64,000 bases of DNA, taken from positions 11,228,969 through 11,292,968 of the forward strand of contig NC_090288.1 of assembly GCF_037392515.1 (NCBI RefSeq), read 5' to 3'. The DNA comes from Haliotis asinina. Its lineage: Eukaryota > Mollusca > Gastropoda > Lepetellida > Haliotidae. The translations under genes and the position numbers were made by a program. Shown in pieces: positions 23,011-34,761 of this stretch. Within the stretch, counting starts at the first letter, position 1. Each line of letters starts with the position of its first letter. Below the pieces are notes generated by a model. It did not search any database, was not told the DNA's origin, and saw only the letters and a program-made list of their open reading frames with translations.

Positions 23011-24639
23011 TTTCTTAAATCGTGGAACAAATGGATGCATGTCAAACACCTCAGTACAAATCCCCATTCTCGTCAAACGAGTTTTTCCCTTCCTTACGTG
23101 TCTTTTCTTGTTTGATTTAGCTACGTGACCCAGTACATGACAAAATGTCACTTGTGGACAAGGGAGGTAACTCTAGTACACCTACTGTTTCAAATGACCG
23201 ACAAAGTACTCAAACGTACTCAAGTGGTGCAAACATGATACGAAAGAAATACAGACTTATTTACACATGTTCAGTCAAGGTTCGCAGTAAAATGCAGATT
23301 TAAGTTTGTCATGTGGTGTACATGTTATATTTAAACACACATTCTGCATTTCTTATCATAACTACGTTTTAAAGTCCAACAAGATCATGAAATAATGTTT
23401 TAAGATTTTTGTAGATTTATTAACTCGACTTCACCAAGAGGGAAATATACAACCAGTCCTACATGCGTATACTTTTCACATATACCTAAGGCAAGGCTTC
23501 TAGATGGAGTTTATTAAGAACAAGGCCGTGGTCGGTGGAAACTATGAAATCTACATATACACTAAACGCTGCACAGGAAAAAAAACACTTAGGAGCATAG
23601 AATACAGGCCCTTGTATCATTGCCAGGATTACAGATTTTTTGAAAAAATATAAAACTTTTGAGATTATCCCACCCCCACCCCCCACCCTCCGGTTTGAAA
23701 CGCTTCACAAAACATCATATCTAGACATTGTCTTATCCCCATTTTCTTTCAAAAAAAAATTGAAGTTAAATCCTCGCAATGACACGCGTGCCTGTGGCAT
23801 GGAGCGTTCAAGCAGATTGTCTTTATCCTGCACATTTTCCCTGACTATTTGAAGTATAGCATACACTACCTCACAGCCATGGTACAGATGTCCATAATGT
23901 ACAAGTCACTAATACCAGCTCAGCCCACCCAGATTGTATCAATTTCAAAGAGCATATGTCTTGGCTGAATGAAAGAACGTGCAAATGTAACCATTGTTAC
24001 CAATCGTGTGTCGAATGCTGTGCCTCTGTGTATTTATTTAAAATGTGAAACATATAATATATGTGTCTGATACTGACACATTATCTTGATATAATGATAC
24101 TAGTTATTGTTAAGGAATGTGAAAGAATAAATATATTATGAAAAAGTCAATATCCCCTATGTTGGTATTGATACTATGCAGTGTGTATAGAATTGTCTGG
24201 GTCCGTTAGACAGGGAATTCATTACTTTCTTCTCCAGATAAACAATTTGTACCAACAGATTTCAAATTCAACGTCTCCGAACCTGCGACAGGTATGTAAT
24301 GTTAGGTAAAGATATTTTGAACTAAAACTAAGCTCTGATCAAAGTTGTATGCATCAGTTTGTAACAACGATTTCAGTTGCTATGTCTGCTATGTCAAAGA
24401 GATATAGAACTACATCTACCCCGATACGCAAAAACGCAAATCCTTGAGTCTGTTTAAGCGAATATAAAAATAAACATAACGTATATAAACTTTGTGTTAT
24501 TGGTGATTACCGTGAGCCTTTCGGGAAGGTAATAAATTATATATTACTATATTATTAAATATTAACATAAATTATATATTATATTATTAAAAGGGCATAT
24601 CATTCATCTCCCATTCCTTCTGTCAACTATACCAGCCAA
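23011..24639. other. no gene recognised; one isolated exon-like segment
   Basis: Mostly AT-rich sequence. The only notable item is a 54-bp open stretch (24238-24291) between a good acceptor and a good donor, treated as a finding because no gene could be built around it. Confidence 0.4.
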
Positions 24640-24862
24640 CATCCGGGTTACATCGGTCTTCAGTAGTCCATGCTTCTCTTTAGAGGCGACTAACTGGATC
24701 AGGTAGTCAGACTCACTGACTTGGTTGACACATTTCATTGTATCCCATTTGAGGTCGACGCTCATGCCGTTGATCACCGGATTGTCTAATCCGATCTAAA
24801 TATCAGCCCCTACATGGTTGCATGGAATATTCCTGAGTACGGCGTTAAACAACAAACAAAAC
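24640..24862 (+). mobile_element. family B repeat with AACAAAC tail
   Basis: Complete from ATCCGGGTTACATCGGTCTT to GAGTACGGCGTTAAACAACA. It belongs to the subgroup ending in AACAACAAACAA rather than CTCACTCA. Confidence 0.8.
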
Positions 24863-24879
24863 AATAAGAGCGCAGATTG

Positions 24880-24975
24880 ATGGTCACTGGCTTGTATTGG
24901 CCCGATTATTTACAGACCGCCGCCAAATAGCTGGAATATTGCTGAGTGCGACGGTAAACAACAACAAACAAAATC
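24880..24975 (+). mobile_element. family B repeat, 3' third
   Basis: Starts near GATTGATGGTCACTGGC and includes ACAGACCGCCGCCAAATAGC; the tail is AACAACAACAAACAAA. It lies directly behind the 24640 copy in the same orientation. Confidence 0.7.
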
Positions 24976-27048
24976 AAACATGTAGTAACATGTTGTTCAG
25001 GTAGGCATTTAAGCTTGATCACTTTCTAATTGCCTGTATTCTCAAATACGTCCTCTGACGTCACAACATCTGCCTCAGTAACAATGATGTAAGGGCTTTG
25101 CTCTCAAGACAATGATGAGGAAGGCAGAAAATCATCAAAGGATTGTAAACCTTTATGTGCTTGTTTAGTAATCAGAAATATGACTCCGTGCACATAATTG
25201 CAAATCACATTTTTATTTTCACTTTGACCTACTTGTTCATTTGAGAAAGTCACGTTTGTGTACACAATTCATCAGTGAATTGGAGCGTATAAAAGCTTTA
25301 TTAGAAGTAGATAAACCGCAGATTGTCGAACAAGAATCTATGTTTTAAATGTCAATAATATCACACAATTTCAACAACAATAGGTGTACGAAAGAAATCC
25401 CCGGGGAAAAAATATCGGGGAAAAAATCCTAAATTTGCCCTAAAAAACACGTCCTATTTTGAAAAAAAAGTCCTGTTTTGAAAAAGGGAGCACCCTTGTT
25501 GGTTTGGAAAATGTCCATTGTGGATTCGTTTCTGGTGTTGTACTAGGTTTGCATATCTATACCTCGCTGACAAGTTTTGCTTCAGACATCTGCAAGCAAT
25601 GGCAGAGGAAAAAGTAATATATATACTGAGAATAAAAAGGTAAACGCCACCCAGGATGTTTTGCCGATATAGGTTGTCTCACAGGAACTCTTTCAGAATA
25701 GAATATATATTGTTTCGATACTTTTAGTTTATAAACAAAGCCAGTATTGAAATTTTCTTATACTTTAAACGGGATGTATGGGCTTTTGTAAATCCTGCAT
25801 TTTGTTTTCATCAAAAAGCTTCCCTTCTTTTGAAAAGTGAAAATCAGAAATGACTGCTACATGGTCACATGATTGTCACTTTTGAGAAGTGAAACCGAAT
25901 TTTAGTAGGGCAGTATGAGCAGAAGAGAAATAGTTTGGGATTTTTTCTTTAAAAAATAGTGCCATCATATACATGTATATCATGTATTTAACAATATTTC
26001 CTTTAACTGCAAATACAAATGATTGTCATATCCCTAGGTTACCAGATGAATGTCTCTAATAACTCTAATAAAAATTGGTATTCCCAGTTTTTTTAGCCTA
26101 ACATTTCCACAGCATCACATCTTAGTTGGCGCTTGACTTTTTATTCTCGGTATATTTCAAACTGCTATGCTCCAACGATCCGCCAGTGAGACGTGACGTG
26201 TTTGTTGTTTGCATGGTACCCAGCAACAATCTACCATAACACAGGCGATACGTAAATTGTCAGAGCAAATATGGTGCACTTAAATCTGTTTTAAGAGCAG
26301 TTTGTCGCCATTGTACAGCCTCAAGGTTGATCATTGTGATCAGTTGAATATTTTAAACCCTTGTTTTATCCTTCACAAGGGATAAATATTTCAGTGTCAA
26401 AACAATAAACGATCCTTTAACCACGTAATTATCATTTTATTATAGACCTTTCAAAGGAAAAGGGTTAGTTGAATTGTGAATGGTATGTTTTGTAAATAGA
26501 TGAATGGTGTTTTTTAATTGGTAGCAACAATACTGCGATTGTTAGTAGCTGTTTCCAGAAAGGGGTGTGAAGTTTTAAATTACTGTCCTCCTGAGAGGGT
26601 CATAAGATCACGCTTTAAAAAGTGTATTTCTATATTTTTATTCGTATCATATGTGTTGTTTCATCTTGGGTTAAATTTGCCATATTCCCTAACAACTGAA
26701 TGGACGATAAATCCCCTGGGTTCATTCAGGAAGCAAAAGTACTGTGAGTTCCAATGCTCCCTAGTGAGGCAATCTACCTTAAGTTGTTGGCGACCTATAA
26801 ACTGTGTCTGTACTGTATTTTCTTGAAAACTGCATATGGTAGTTTTAAACACCATCTGTGATACTTTAGTTATTTTACGGTCTTTCGTGACTGGACTTAT
26901 AACAAGTTGCATTTGTTATACGTGCAAACCTTTCTCGTCACTATACAATAAAAAAGGTGACAAGGTGACGTTAACTTGTAACTCACTAATTCACTTTGGT
27001 CTCGTGTTCTGCGGTAACCTATTCTTAGGGTATTGTTATTGGTCCCTT
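24976..27048. other. no gene or named repeat recognised
   Basis: AT-rich. An open frame of 102 codons (26518-26826) has no domain I know. The phrase CAAGGGATAAATATTTCAG near 26378 resembles the sequence after the LINE end at 53.5 kb and may be a scrap of its 3' UTR. Confidence 0.4.
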
Positions 27049-27114
27049 ATATATACTGAACAGCAAAAGAAACGCAAAAACAGTGATGCGTTTCTTGTGC
27101 TGTTCAGTATATAT
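27049..27114. mobile_element. 66-bp foldback with Tc1/mariner-like ends
   Basis: Arms of 28 bp, nearly perfect (left TATACTGAACAGCAAAAGAA, right its inverse), are separated by only 10 bp. The ACAGCAAAAGAAAC words resemble the ends of Tc1-type elements, so this may be two element ends brought together by an internal deletion. Confidence 0.65.
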
Positions 27115-27464
27115 GTTGCCTGAAGGCTGTTGCTTTCGGTAAAGAGTATTTGGCAACCGACTGAATAAATAGATCCTTCTCCTGAATCATATCTATCTCA
27201 CATAAATAAAATGTAAAAGCATACTAAATAGTTTTGTGTAAATGTAGATGTTCCAGCCACGTATTAGTGACTGAAGACGGTCAAAAGGACAACATACCAG
27301 ACTTAGAAAGGTCCTATGTATTGTATCAACAACGGAAAATGAATATCATGTTGTGTTTGAATATCCATTTTATTATAATTTAAAGTGTGTAATATTGCCT
27401 AAATAAACTGCTGGCAAAAGAAAGTATGGGCCCACTTTCATTTTGATTTAAACATATTTATTTC

Positions 27465-27592
27465 CAAACAAAGGAAAAACATTGGTGTCCAGTTTCGCTA
27501 TTCCGTTACCGGATGTAATCTGTCCGTTCTGCAATGATGGTTTTGAAGGGGAATATCATATTCTACAAGTTTGTCCTTCGTACCAAAATATA
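27465..27592 (+). pseudogene. LINE C-terminal zinc-knuckle-like fragment
   Basis: One frame reads PDVICPFCNDGFEGEYHILQ followed by VCPSYQNI. The pattern CPxC-x8-EYH-x4-C resembles the Cys/His motif at the C-terminus of several LINE ORF2 proteins. Nothing upstream continues the frame, so it is an isolated remnant. An unrelated zinc-binding protein exon cannot be ruled out. Confidence 0.45.
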
Positions 27593-27593
27593 T

Positions 27594-27655
27594 ACAGCGG
27601 AAGCTGTCTCAACCGGCACTCATTGGGACTGAAGAAATAATCCAGTTTAGGTACA
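27594..27655 (+). mobile_element. left end of the GTGGAAGCTGTC MITE
   Basis: CGGAAGCTGTCTCAACCGGC and TGGGACTGAAGAAATAATCC match the first ~50 bp of the complete MITE at 38051-38226. The rest is absent. Confidence 0.6.
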
Positions 27656-28059
27656 AGAATCTGTGTCGTAGCGTCACACGCGCGAAAAGAAGAATTTGTT
27701 ATCCATAAAGTTTCTTATATATTCTAAACTGATGTCCAGTACAGATAATTCTGTATTGTTAATCCTGCTGTCTATCTGATCATAACGTCCACACTGCGAA
27801 AATATGAGCCATTATGACTTTTCAGTTTATAACAATAACAAATATGCATTTGTAATGCGCCTTTTCCATGTACAAGGCACATACTCAAAACGCTGACATG
27901 TTATATACATACATACATATATACAGAGCGAGAAATATAGTAACTGCCATCATCTACGAAATAAAGAGTCTTCGCATGGGTGATTCTGAGTGTTTGTCAC
28001 ACAGATTAATTTTATAATTTATGGTATTGGTTAATTGATCTGCCACTTGATTTACATCA

Positions 28060-28620
28060 CGAGAGGAAAGTATTGTATTCCTATCAAAAGGGCTAACTTA
28101 ATCAGTACGGGCTGCATTGTCGGTTCAAGTACAATCATAGATTTTTCTTTTATAAGGAACTGTTTTTGTATTTTTTCCTTTAAAGCGGCATACACGGGAC
28201 AGTTGTCACTACTTAAAGGTTCAAGTACACCGGATTCCATTACAGTACCAATATGTGAAACGAGGATCAGATCAATAAACATACTGGGGTAATCCTTATA
28301 TGGTCGGTTATGATCTGAGATAATCCATATATCAATTTGATTTGATCAATTATGTTCGAATCTGTGGTAAAAATATCTTCATTAAAATCACCAGTCACAT
28401 TATTGTAATTAAGTCGAAATCAACAGTGTTCCGGTGAGACAGTACGTTACCAATAGACCCTTCTATTACGGCATCGCTTTTATCTGCATTATAAAGTGTC
28501 CCGGAGAGACGGTTTCATTTCTTACTGATTATTTTAACCCATATTGCTTCAAGCCCAGAAGTTATTATTATTCATACATTCGAAAGTTTTAATATATACT
28601 GCTACACCTCCTCCCTACTC
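28060..28620 (-). pseudogene. LINE ORF2 endonuclease domain remnant
   Basis: Minus-strand frames spell the landmarks of the apurinic-like endonuclease in order: GGGVAVYIKTF (about 28600), LEAIWVKIISKK (28540), RLSGTLYNADKSDAVIEGSI (28490), VTGDFNEDIF (28395), FIDLILVSHIGTVMESGVLE (28280), LSSDNCPVYAAL. At least two frameshifts and one in-frame stop separate them, so it is dead. The reverse transcriptase part is not next to it. The clade (CR1/L2/Jockey-like) is not resolved. Confidence 0.75.
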
Positions 28621-28629
28621 TGTCACTTT

Positions 28630-28740
28630 CGGGGCTAGTGGTTAAAGCATTGGCTCTTCACGCCGAGGACAAGGGTTGAATCCCCACATGGGTACAATAT
28701 GTGAAGCCCATCTCTGGGGTCACCCACTGTGTTGTTTCTA
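28630..28740 (+). mobile_element. family A SINE without tail
   Basis: GGGGCTAGTGGTTAAAGC, B box AAGGGTTGAATCCCC and the GTGAAGCCCATCTCTGGGGT body are present; the 3' end is lost. It abuts the upstream end of the LINE remnant. Confidence 0.7.
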
Positions 28741-28919
28741 GAAAACCAAAATTACGTAAAACCAAAATCTGTCAGTCTGTCACTTTCACTATCAAAACGT
28801 GCGAAGGGTTGCACACTAATGAGAAACGATGACGTGCACACTTCATTTTCACCCGAGTTTCAATGGTCATTTACCAAAATTTCAGGACTAAATTTCAGAG
28901 CACCCCTGCACTCAGCAAC

Positions 28920-29085
28920 TTTACTCGGGTGGTCATGCTCGTTGACTTGGTTGGCACATGTCATTGGTTCCCAGTTGTGCAGATCGATGTTCATGTTGTT
29001 GATCACTCAATTGTCTGGTCCAGACTCGATTATTTACAGAATACTGCTGAGTGGGCGTAAAACTAAAATCAGTCACTCACTCTCT
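28920..29085 (+). mobile_element. family B repeat, head truncated
   Basis: Starts at CGGGTGGTCATGCTCGTTGA and ends GCGTAAAACTAAAATCAGTC. A small deletion removed the ACCGCCGCCATATAGC part. Confidence 0.7.
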
Positions 29086-29159
29086 AACACTATGTATAGA
29101 CTGAGAGACTGGGTGTGGCCACGTCTTAGTGATACATTTCAACGGTCAATCAATTGACT

Positions 29160-29683
29160 AACGGGGAGTCGACGTTAGCTAATGCAAGTAAATTTATTCG
29201 GTTAAACCCGGGAAGAACCGGGTTAGAACAAACAAACACATGCTCGGATGTGAAATAGCCACTAGCTCGTAGCTAGTGAAATTCCAGTCGGGTCAGTAAA
29301 TTTGCAAAGTTTCTGACCTGTATTGCCTAGTTAATTTTATTAGCAGCATAATGATAAACCACGTGTCTACAATCAGTTTTCAGGCTCGTGAATTATTTTG
29401 CGGGCTAGCGATCTTTTTGGAAACTATTTCTTACACTGGCTTGTACTATAGTCAAAAGTATACATTGAAACCGTAATAATAAGAGATATCTCTTATAAAA
29501 GCGTAAAGGATTCTGTCACATTTATTAATGATAGTAATAAGGATAATGAATACTGAGCGGGTCATAAGCCACCCACAGGCACGTGCTCGAGGCGCTTCAT
29601 GAAAATGTTAACTCGCGAGTTTGGGGAATCAGCTCGCTTGGCAATTAGGAGGTGTAACTATACCAACCCACACACAACACGAG
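29160..29683. other. no gene or named repeat recognised
   Basis: Contains only short phrases such as CTCGTAGCTAGTG and no open frame of note. Confidence 0.35.
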
Positions 29684-29828
29684 AACCTGGGTGAATAAAC
29701 AATGAGTTTATTATGCCACAGTCACAGGATGATTTTTACATGATTAGGTACAAATAATTATTAGAACATATTGACAATCAGTAATCAGTTGTCAAACTAC
29801 ATTATCATTATATGCTGATATACAAAGT

Positions 29829-29956
29829 ACATAATTATCATACGTCGATGTACACGACACATACTACATAAATCAAGATACATTTTCTTACACATAATTA
29901 TCATACGTCGATGTACACGACACATACTACATAAATCAAGATACATTTTCTTACAC
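29829..29956. repeat. 63-bp tandem duplication
   Basis: Two adjacent units starting CATAATTATCATACGTCGAT are identical as far as can be read by eye. Confidence 0.9.
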
Positions 29957-30160
29957 ATAACATCAACCCAATTTCGTTCATACATCTTATAATACTAGCA
30001 TATCCAAAACAATATTGCGCAGTACATAATGATACGTAATAATACACAGTGTCGAACACACTCTATACATTATACCAGTATCATTCAACACGGGAAGATA
30101 CTCACTCATAACACACGAAACCACTATTATCAAATAGACAAAACATGAAGAGCAATACAG

Positions 30161-30307
30161 GGAGCGAGTTGGGTTTTACACAACAATATTTCAGCAATGG
30201 CTTGGGACACCAGAGATGGACTTAACACATTGTGCCCACGTGGGGAATCGAACCCGGGCCTTCATCGTGATGAGCAAACGCTCTAACCACTAGGGTACCG
30301 CTCCTGA
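30161..30307 (-). mobile_element. family A SINE, near full length
   Basis: Has a well-kept reversed B box (GGGGAATCGAACCCGGGCC) and A-box region (CGCTCTAACCACTAGGGTAC). The tail is reduced to GGAGCGAGTTGGGTTTTAC. Confidence 0.8.
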
Positions 30308-30735
30308 ACAGAGCAATAGAGAGTAATACAGTCTAAATGTATTTACGATCCACTTTCCACATAAACATAACGACTTTGCCAAGGATCTTAACATGTGGTC
30401 ATGATAGCAAAAATGTATTGCAGAAAACTTTGAATAGTAATGGTAACGATTTGCCAAGGTAGAAGAAAGTAAAGGGTCTTACCTGAGTGAATAAACAAGG
30501 AGTTTATTATGCCACAATCACAGGATGATTTGTGACTGTGGTCGTCCCTGTTTTATACCCTTTCCCAGTTGTCATAGCTAATCGGGTTTACAGATAATAT
30601 TGCTGATAGGTTGTTGTATCTAAATCCTATTGCCTAATTCGTTTACCGATAACGTGCCTACTGCGAAGTTAAGTTACACTATCTGTCAGAATTATGAGAA
30701 AGTGCTCTTTCTCACCACTAAGAACCCTTAAAACC

Positions 30736-32430
30736 TAATAAAATAATAGTTAAAGATGAGGAGTCGCTGATGTAGTTTCCACAGTTTATTCTGGAAGTGT
30801 GACCATTACAACACAATACATAATACAAACTCAAATGTATTTTATCATATACATTTACCAGATACACAACTCATTAACAATTACTTCCCATATTCAATAT
30901 CAAATGTAATATAAAGATAACATTTCATTTTAAACATTCACTTTGTGTTATTCAATATAATACAATTAATGGCAATTTTAATTATGACTTGGAATATATT
31001 CATCACAACACACCTGCAAATATGAAAGACTGAACAATTATCTATAATATTTAGTTCACCTTGCACTGGCATTTCAATGTAAAGACAACGATAGTTTTGT
31101 ACACAGTAGTCATCTCAATATTTACAGTCAGTTGGAATATTTACTAAGGGAGACAAGAAAGATAATTATAATGATTCGTCCCTCAATAAATAAAACATAC
31201 ATACATAACTAACTTTTCACACAAACAACAAAGACTGAACATGAAACATTAACATCATACCTTAATAATAAATTTATCTTGTCTGACTTAACAATATGTA
31301 AAAAGACTTAATTGATGATTGAAATAGACTAAGTTACGAAATAAAACATAGTTGCTTACCTTAAAGCATAATAAAACAATAGTTAAAGATGAGGAGTCGC
31401 TGATGTAGTTTCCACAGTTTATTCTGGAAGTGTGACATAGGTTGTACACAGGCAAATTGTAATAAAATATTACAGTAAAATACTCTAAAATACTTGTGTG
31501 TAAAATATGAAAAAAGGTACACATTTTGTCACTGGGACAATACCCCTCTGTGACGACAAGCTTTTGCCCTCAAAAGCGGCATAAAACATGGGGAAAACTA
31601 ACAAATAGTTAAAGCTGGCGCATTCGTTAATGGTTGATACAAATTATGGTGTAGAATAAACAGTGTTGCTGAAAATGGCATACTCATAATTTTATTGATG
31701 CGGTAACGGGCAATAGGAGAATTTTAATGACATTTGGTACAACGAGCGTCTGATGGTTAAGCTGGCTGGTAATTGTGAACTTAGAACAATTAATGTACAA
31801 GGTGGGAAAGAAAATTCCTTCAGTCTTGATATCAGACAAATCATGTGGAACATTAACATCTAGAAAAGATGGACAGAGCGACAAGTACATTAAAGGTACC
31901 ATTTGACACATTGTACCTGTTGACAGTTCTAAGTAAATGTAAGTATGGTAACGATTACGTTGATAAAGTTTGTAAATTATAACAATGGCATGGAGAACTA
32001 TGAAACGATACTAATTAAATGAATTGGCGGTTGACTAGGTGAGCTATATTAATTACAAGCTGTTTACCTGGCAACTAGATGTTGTTACATGAATAATAAC
32101 CTGCCAAGCTTGGAACGTATGTTACAATAAAAGTGGACAATATAAATATATACACAAATTGTATTAAAATATTACAGTAAAATACTCTAAAATACTTGTG
32201 TGTAAAATATGAAAAAGGTACACATTTTGTCACTGGGACAATTACATAAAGATTTTCATAACGTATTTGACGACAACGGCGTTGACAAGCGAAAGACACG
32301 ATGCATCTGCTGACATATATAAGATATTGGTCTTGGACATTCGTTATCGGTGTGACCACAAGTGAAGTTCACGATAAACTAGATAAGCCTATCTCTATCT
32401 GTTGACACTTACAAGATATTGGTCTTGGAC
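30736..32430. repeat. block of interleaved direct repeats, unclassified
   Basis: Three phrases occur twice in the same orientation: ~65 bp with GATGAGGAGTCGCTGATGTA (30736-30803 and 31368-31436), ~88 bp with TACAGTAAAATACTCTAAAA (31456-31551 and 32152-32241), and ~45 bp with AAGATATTGGTCTTGGAC (about 32315 and 32411). Spacings are ~633, ~697 and ~96 bp. No protein domain was found in the AT-rich DNA between them. It may be a degraded non-coding element or a local duplication cluster. Confidence 0.6.
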
Positions 32431-32978
32431 CTTCGTTATCAGTGTGACCCTTGGCAGATTGAAGATGTGGAACGTGTAGCATTTCGATATTTCAATAAAA
32501 TATTCTGTCATAGAATCTTTATAAAATATTGTGCATTTCCACCATGTTAATAAAAACATGGATGCTGTGTGACAGATATGAAGTCATGTAAGGTCTGTTT
32601 ATTTGAAGTTGTCATCATCTATAGTTTTAACACAAGTAGTATCCTGTTTAAGTGTTAGTCTATGGTTATTTTTAGAACTTGCCTAATCCTTTGCAGGTAT
32701 AAGGGGTGTCAAGAGATTGTGTCATCGCTTGTGTTATGCCCTTTGACTTGTTTGACCCCTTGTGTCGAATGGTTCTTTTAAATCACAAAATACTACTTGC
32801 ACATAGAAACTAACACCTCAGATCTATATCTGTATATTCAGTATATCCCTCTTGGGAGACGTGGCTTTTTGACACCCCAGTCTCACGCACTGGGATGTCT
32901 GTCAATAATTATATAGATCCCACAACCCGTAATCAGTGTCTGGTCTTCAATATAGTTATTCACATCCACATTCATATA

Positions 32979-34520
32979 AACTCATGGGCAAAAGAAACTT
33001 ATCACTTTAAAATTTCCATTTACGCTTCTAAACAAAACTGAACTAGGTAAAACATACTGAGAAAACATTCGCTAAAACACATTTTTAAGCTGAGTAGCAA
33101 GCAAAAAACCCGAGATATTGTGATTTTCGTGAAAGCACGAAAAACAGTGAAAAAGGTTTTTTGAGTGTAACCAAAAGTTCTCGTGCACATTGGTTGCATA
33201 AATACAGCTGTTCGACAGTGCAATCATGCATTATCAAAAAGCATATCAAAGTTATGCCACGACTGTCATCGGAGCAACGCAATAGGGCCATCGGTATGGC
33301 CCATATGGGGGCGTCACAACGTCAGATTGCCAGAACATTCCACTGCAGCCAGGCAACAATCAGCAACCTCCTGAGACGTTTTCAGCAGACAGGTCAGACC
33401 ACTGACCGTCCAAGATCAGGTAGACCAAGGGTTACGACGCCCGCCGAAGACCGCCATATCCGTACGATACACCTACGGAACAGATTCGTCACAGCGACGT
33501 CAACGGCGACCACAGCCTTGGGACACCGCATCAGCAGACGAACCGTACTAAGACGTCTCCGTGCTGCTGGTATCAGAGCTCGCCGTCCATTCCGTGGAAT
33601 GCCCTTGACCCGCCAACATTGTCAACGTCGGCTGCAGTGGGCACGAACAGTACGTCGGTGGCAGCGACGTGACTGGCAGAGAGTGCTCTTCACTGATGAA
33701 AGTCGTTTCAACTTGTACAGAAATGATGGCCGAGCCCGTGTATACCGACGTAGAGGTGAGCGATTGGCGAGGAACTGCATTCAAGAGGTGCACCCATTTG
33801 GAGGAGGTGGTATCATGGTGTGGGGTGGGATTTGTGCTGATCAGAGGACACAGCTTGTCATCCTGCATGGAAATCTGACAGCCCAAAGGTATAGGGACGA
33901 AGTCTTGAGGCCAGTTGTTTTGCCCTTTGTGCGTCAACAGCCAAGAGGTGTTCTTTTGCAACAGGACAATGCACGTCCGCATACTGCCAGAATCGTTGAA
34001 GATTACCTCAACAACGCCAACATCAACGTTTTGCCCTGGCCAGCACGTTCCCCAGACATGAATCCCATTGAACACCTCTGGGATCATCTCGACAGACAGC
34101 TAAGACAACGACAGCAACCACCAGCAAATCGCCAACAATTGGAGCAAGTTCTCTTGGAACTGTGGCAGAGGATTCCTCCTGACGTCATCAGGCGTTTGAC
34201 GACATCAATGCGGAGACGTGTACTAGCGTGCATTGATTCAAGGGGTGGACACACTAGGTACTGAGTGCTCAGACACTTCCAAGATTCAGTTTTCCACACA
34301 CTCTGTGAATGCAATCCTCTGTGTAAACTTTCACGTCCACCCCATGTGTCATCTACCTCACTTCCTGCATGCATGAACATTGACAGGGCATCAACAAATA
34401 CAGTTTTTGCTGTGTAAATGGCTTATCTTTCTTATATAAACATTCTTTCTGACATTTTTTTGTTTTTGTCGTTTTTAACACAAATAATGTCGGGTGATAA
34501 GTTTCTTTTGCCCATGAGTT
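32979..34520 (+). mobile_element. Tc1-type DNA transposon, intact copy 1
   Basis: 1542 bp, bounded by inverted repeats of ~27 bp (AACTCATGGGCAAAAGAAAC at the left, its inverse at the right) and by TA target duplications (32977-32978, 34521-34522). It encodes one complete transposase. Every feature is repeated in copy 2, exactly 16,328 bp further on. Confidence 0.95.
33254..34264 (+). CDS. Tc1-family DD34E transposase, copy 1
   Basis: A 336-residue protein starting MPRLSSEQRNRAIGMAHM; an in-frame ATG at 33161 would add 31 residues, but the family normally starts at the helix-turn-helix. N-terminal paired-type DNA-binding helices (SQRQIARTFHCSQATISNLL) are followed by a basic linker with GRPR. 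The catalytic triad is visible: FTDES, QQDNARPH, and NPIEHLW, with 34 residues between the second Asp and the Glu. The glycine-rich box GGGGIMVWGG precedes the second Asp. The frame has no stop or shift. It acts in the nucleus, cutting and joining at the TIRs. Confidence 0.95.
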   Translation: MPRLSSEQRNRAIGMAHMGASQRQIARTFHCSQATISNLLRRFQQTGQTTDRPRSGRPRVTTPAEDRHIRTIHLRNRFVTATSTATTALGHRISRRTVLRRLRAAGIRARRPFRGMPLTRQHCQRRLQWARTVRRWQRRDWQRVLFTDESRFNLYRNDGRARVYRRRGERLARNCIQEVHPFGGGGIMVWGGICADQRTQLVILHGNLTAQRYRDEVLRPVVLPFVRQQPRGVLLQQDNARPHTARIVEDYLNNANINVLPWPARSPDMNPIEHLWDHLDRQLRQRQQPPANRQQLEQVLLELWQRIPPDVIRRLTTSMRRRVLACIDSRGGHTRY

Positions 34521-34761
34521 TACAACGGTACATTCAAAAGTATATAATGGTAAAATAAGTATCCATGGAAACTGATGACAAAAAGATTGATTTTCAGAAA
34601 TTGGCTTTTGAGAAAAAGAAACTTTTCAACTTAGTTGTGAACGTTTCCAATGTGGGAGACTGCTTTATGTGGAGAGGGAGAGAATTCCACATAGTAGAAC
34701 AAGCAAATTAGCAAATACCCCTTGCCAAAGGAGGAAAGGAGAACATTGTGAACGGAGAGGA

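Larger units (their letters stand above)
29684..30532. repeat. ~50-bp direct repeat pair bounding 0.8 kb
   Basis: AACCTGGGTGAATAAACAAT and about 35 following bases (29684-29735) recur at 30480-30531 with a few differences. Between them lie a 63-bp tandem duplication and a SINE. The pair could be remnants of two ends of one element, but no coding part was seen. Confidence 0.6.

Noticed and set aside
29684-30532. A pair of LTRs
   Set aside because: Only ~50 bp match, the bounded 0.8 kb has no coding part, and no target duplication or priming site is evident. Left as an unclassified repeat.
33548-34087. 179-codon minus frame inside the Tc1 element
   Set aside because: It is the shadow of the transposase gene on the other strand and is repeated in the second copy for the same reason.
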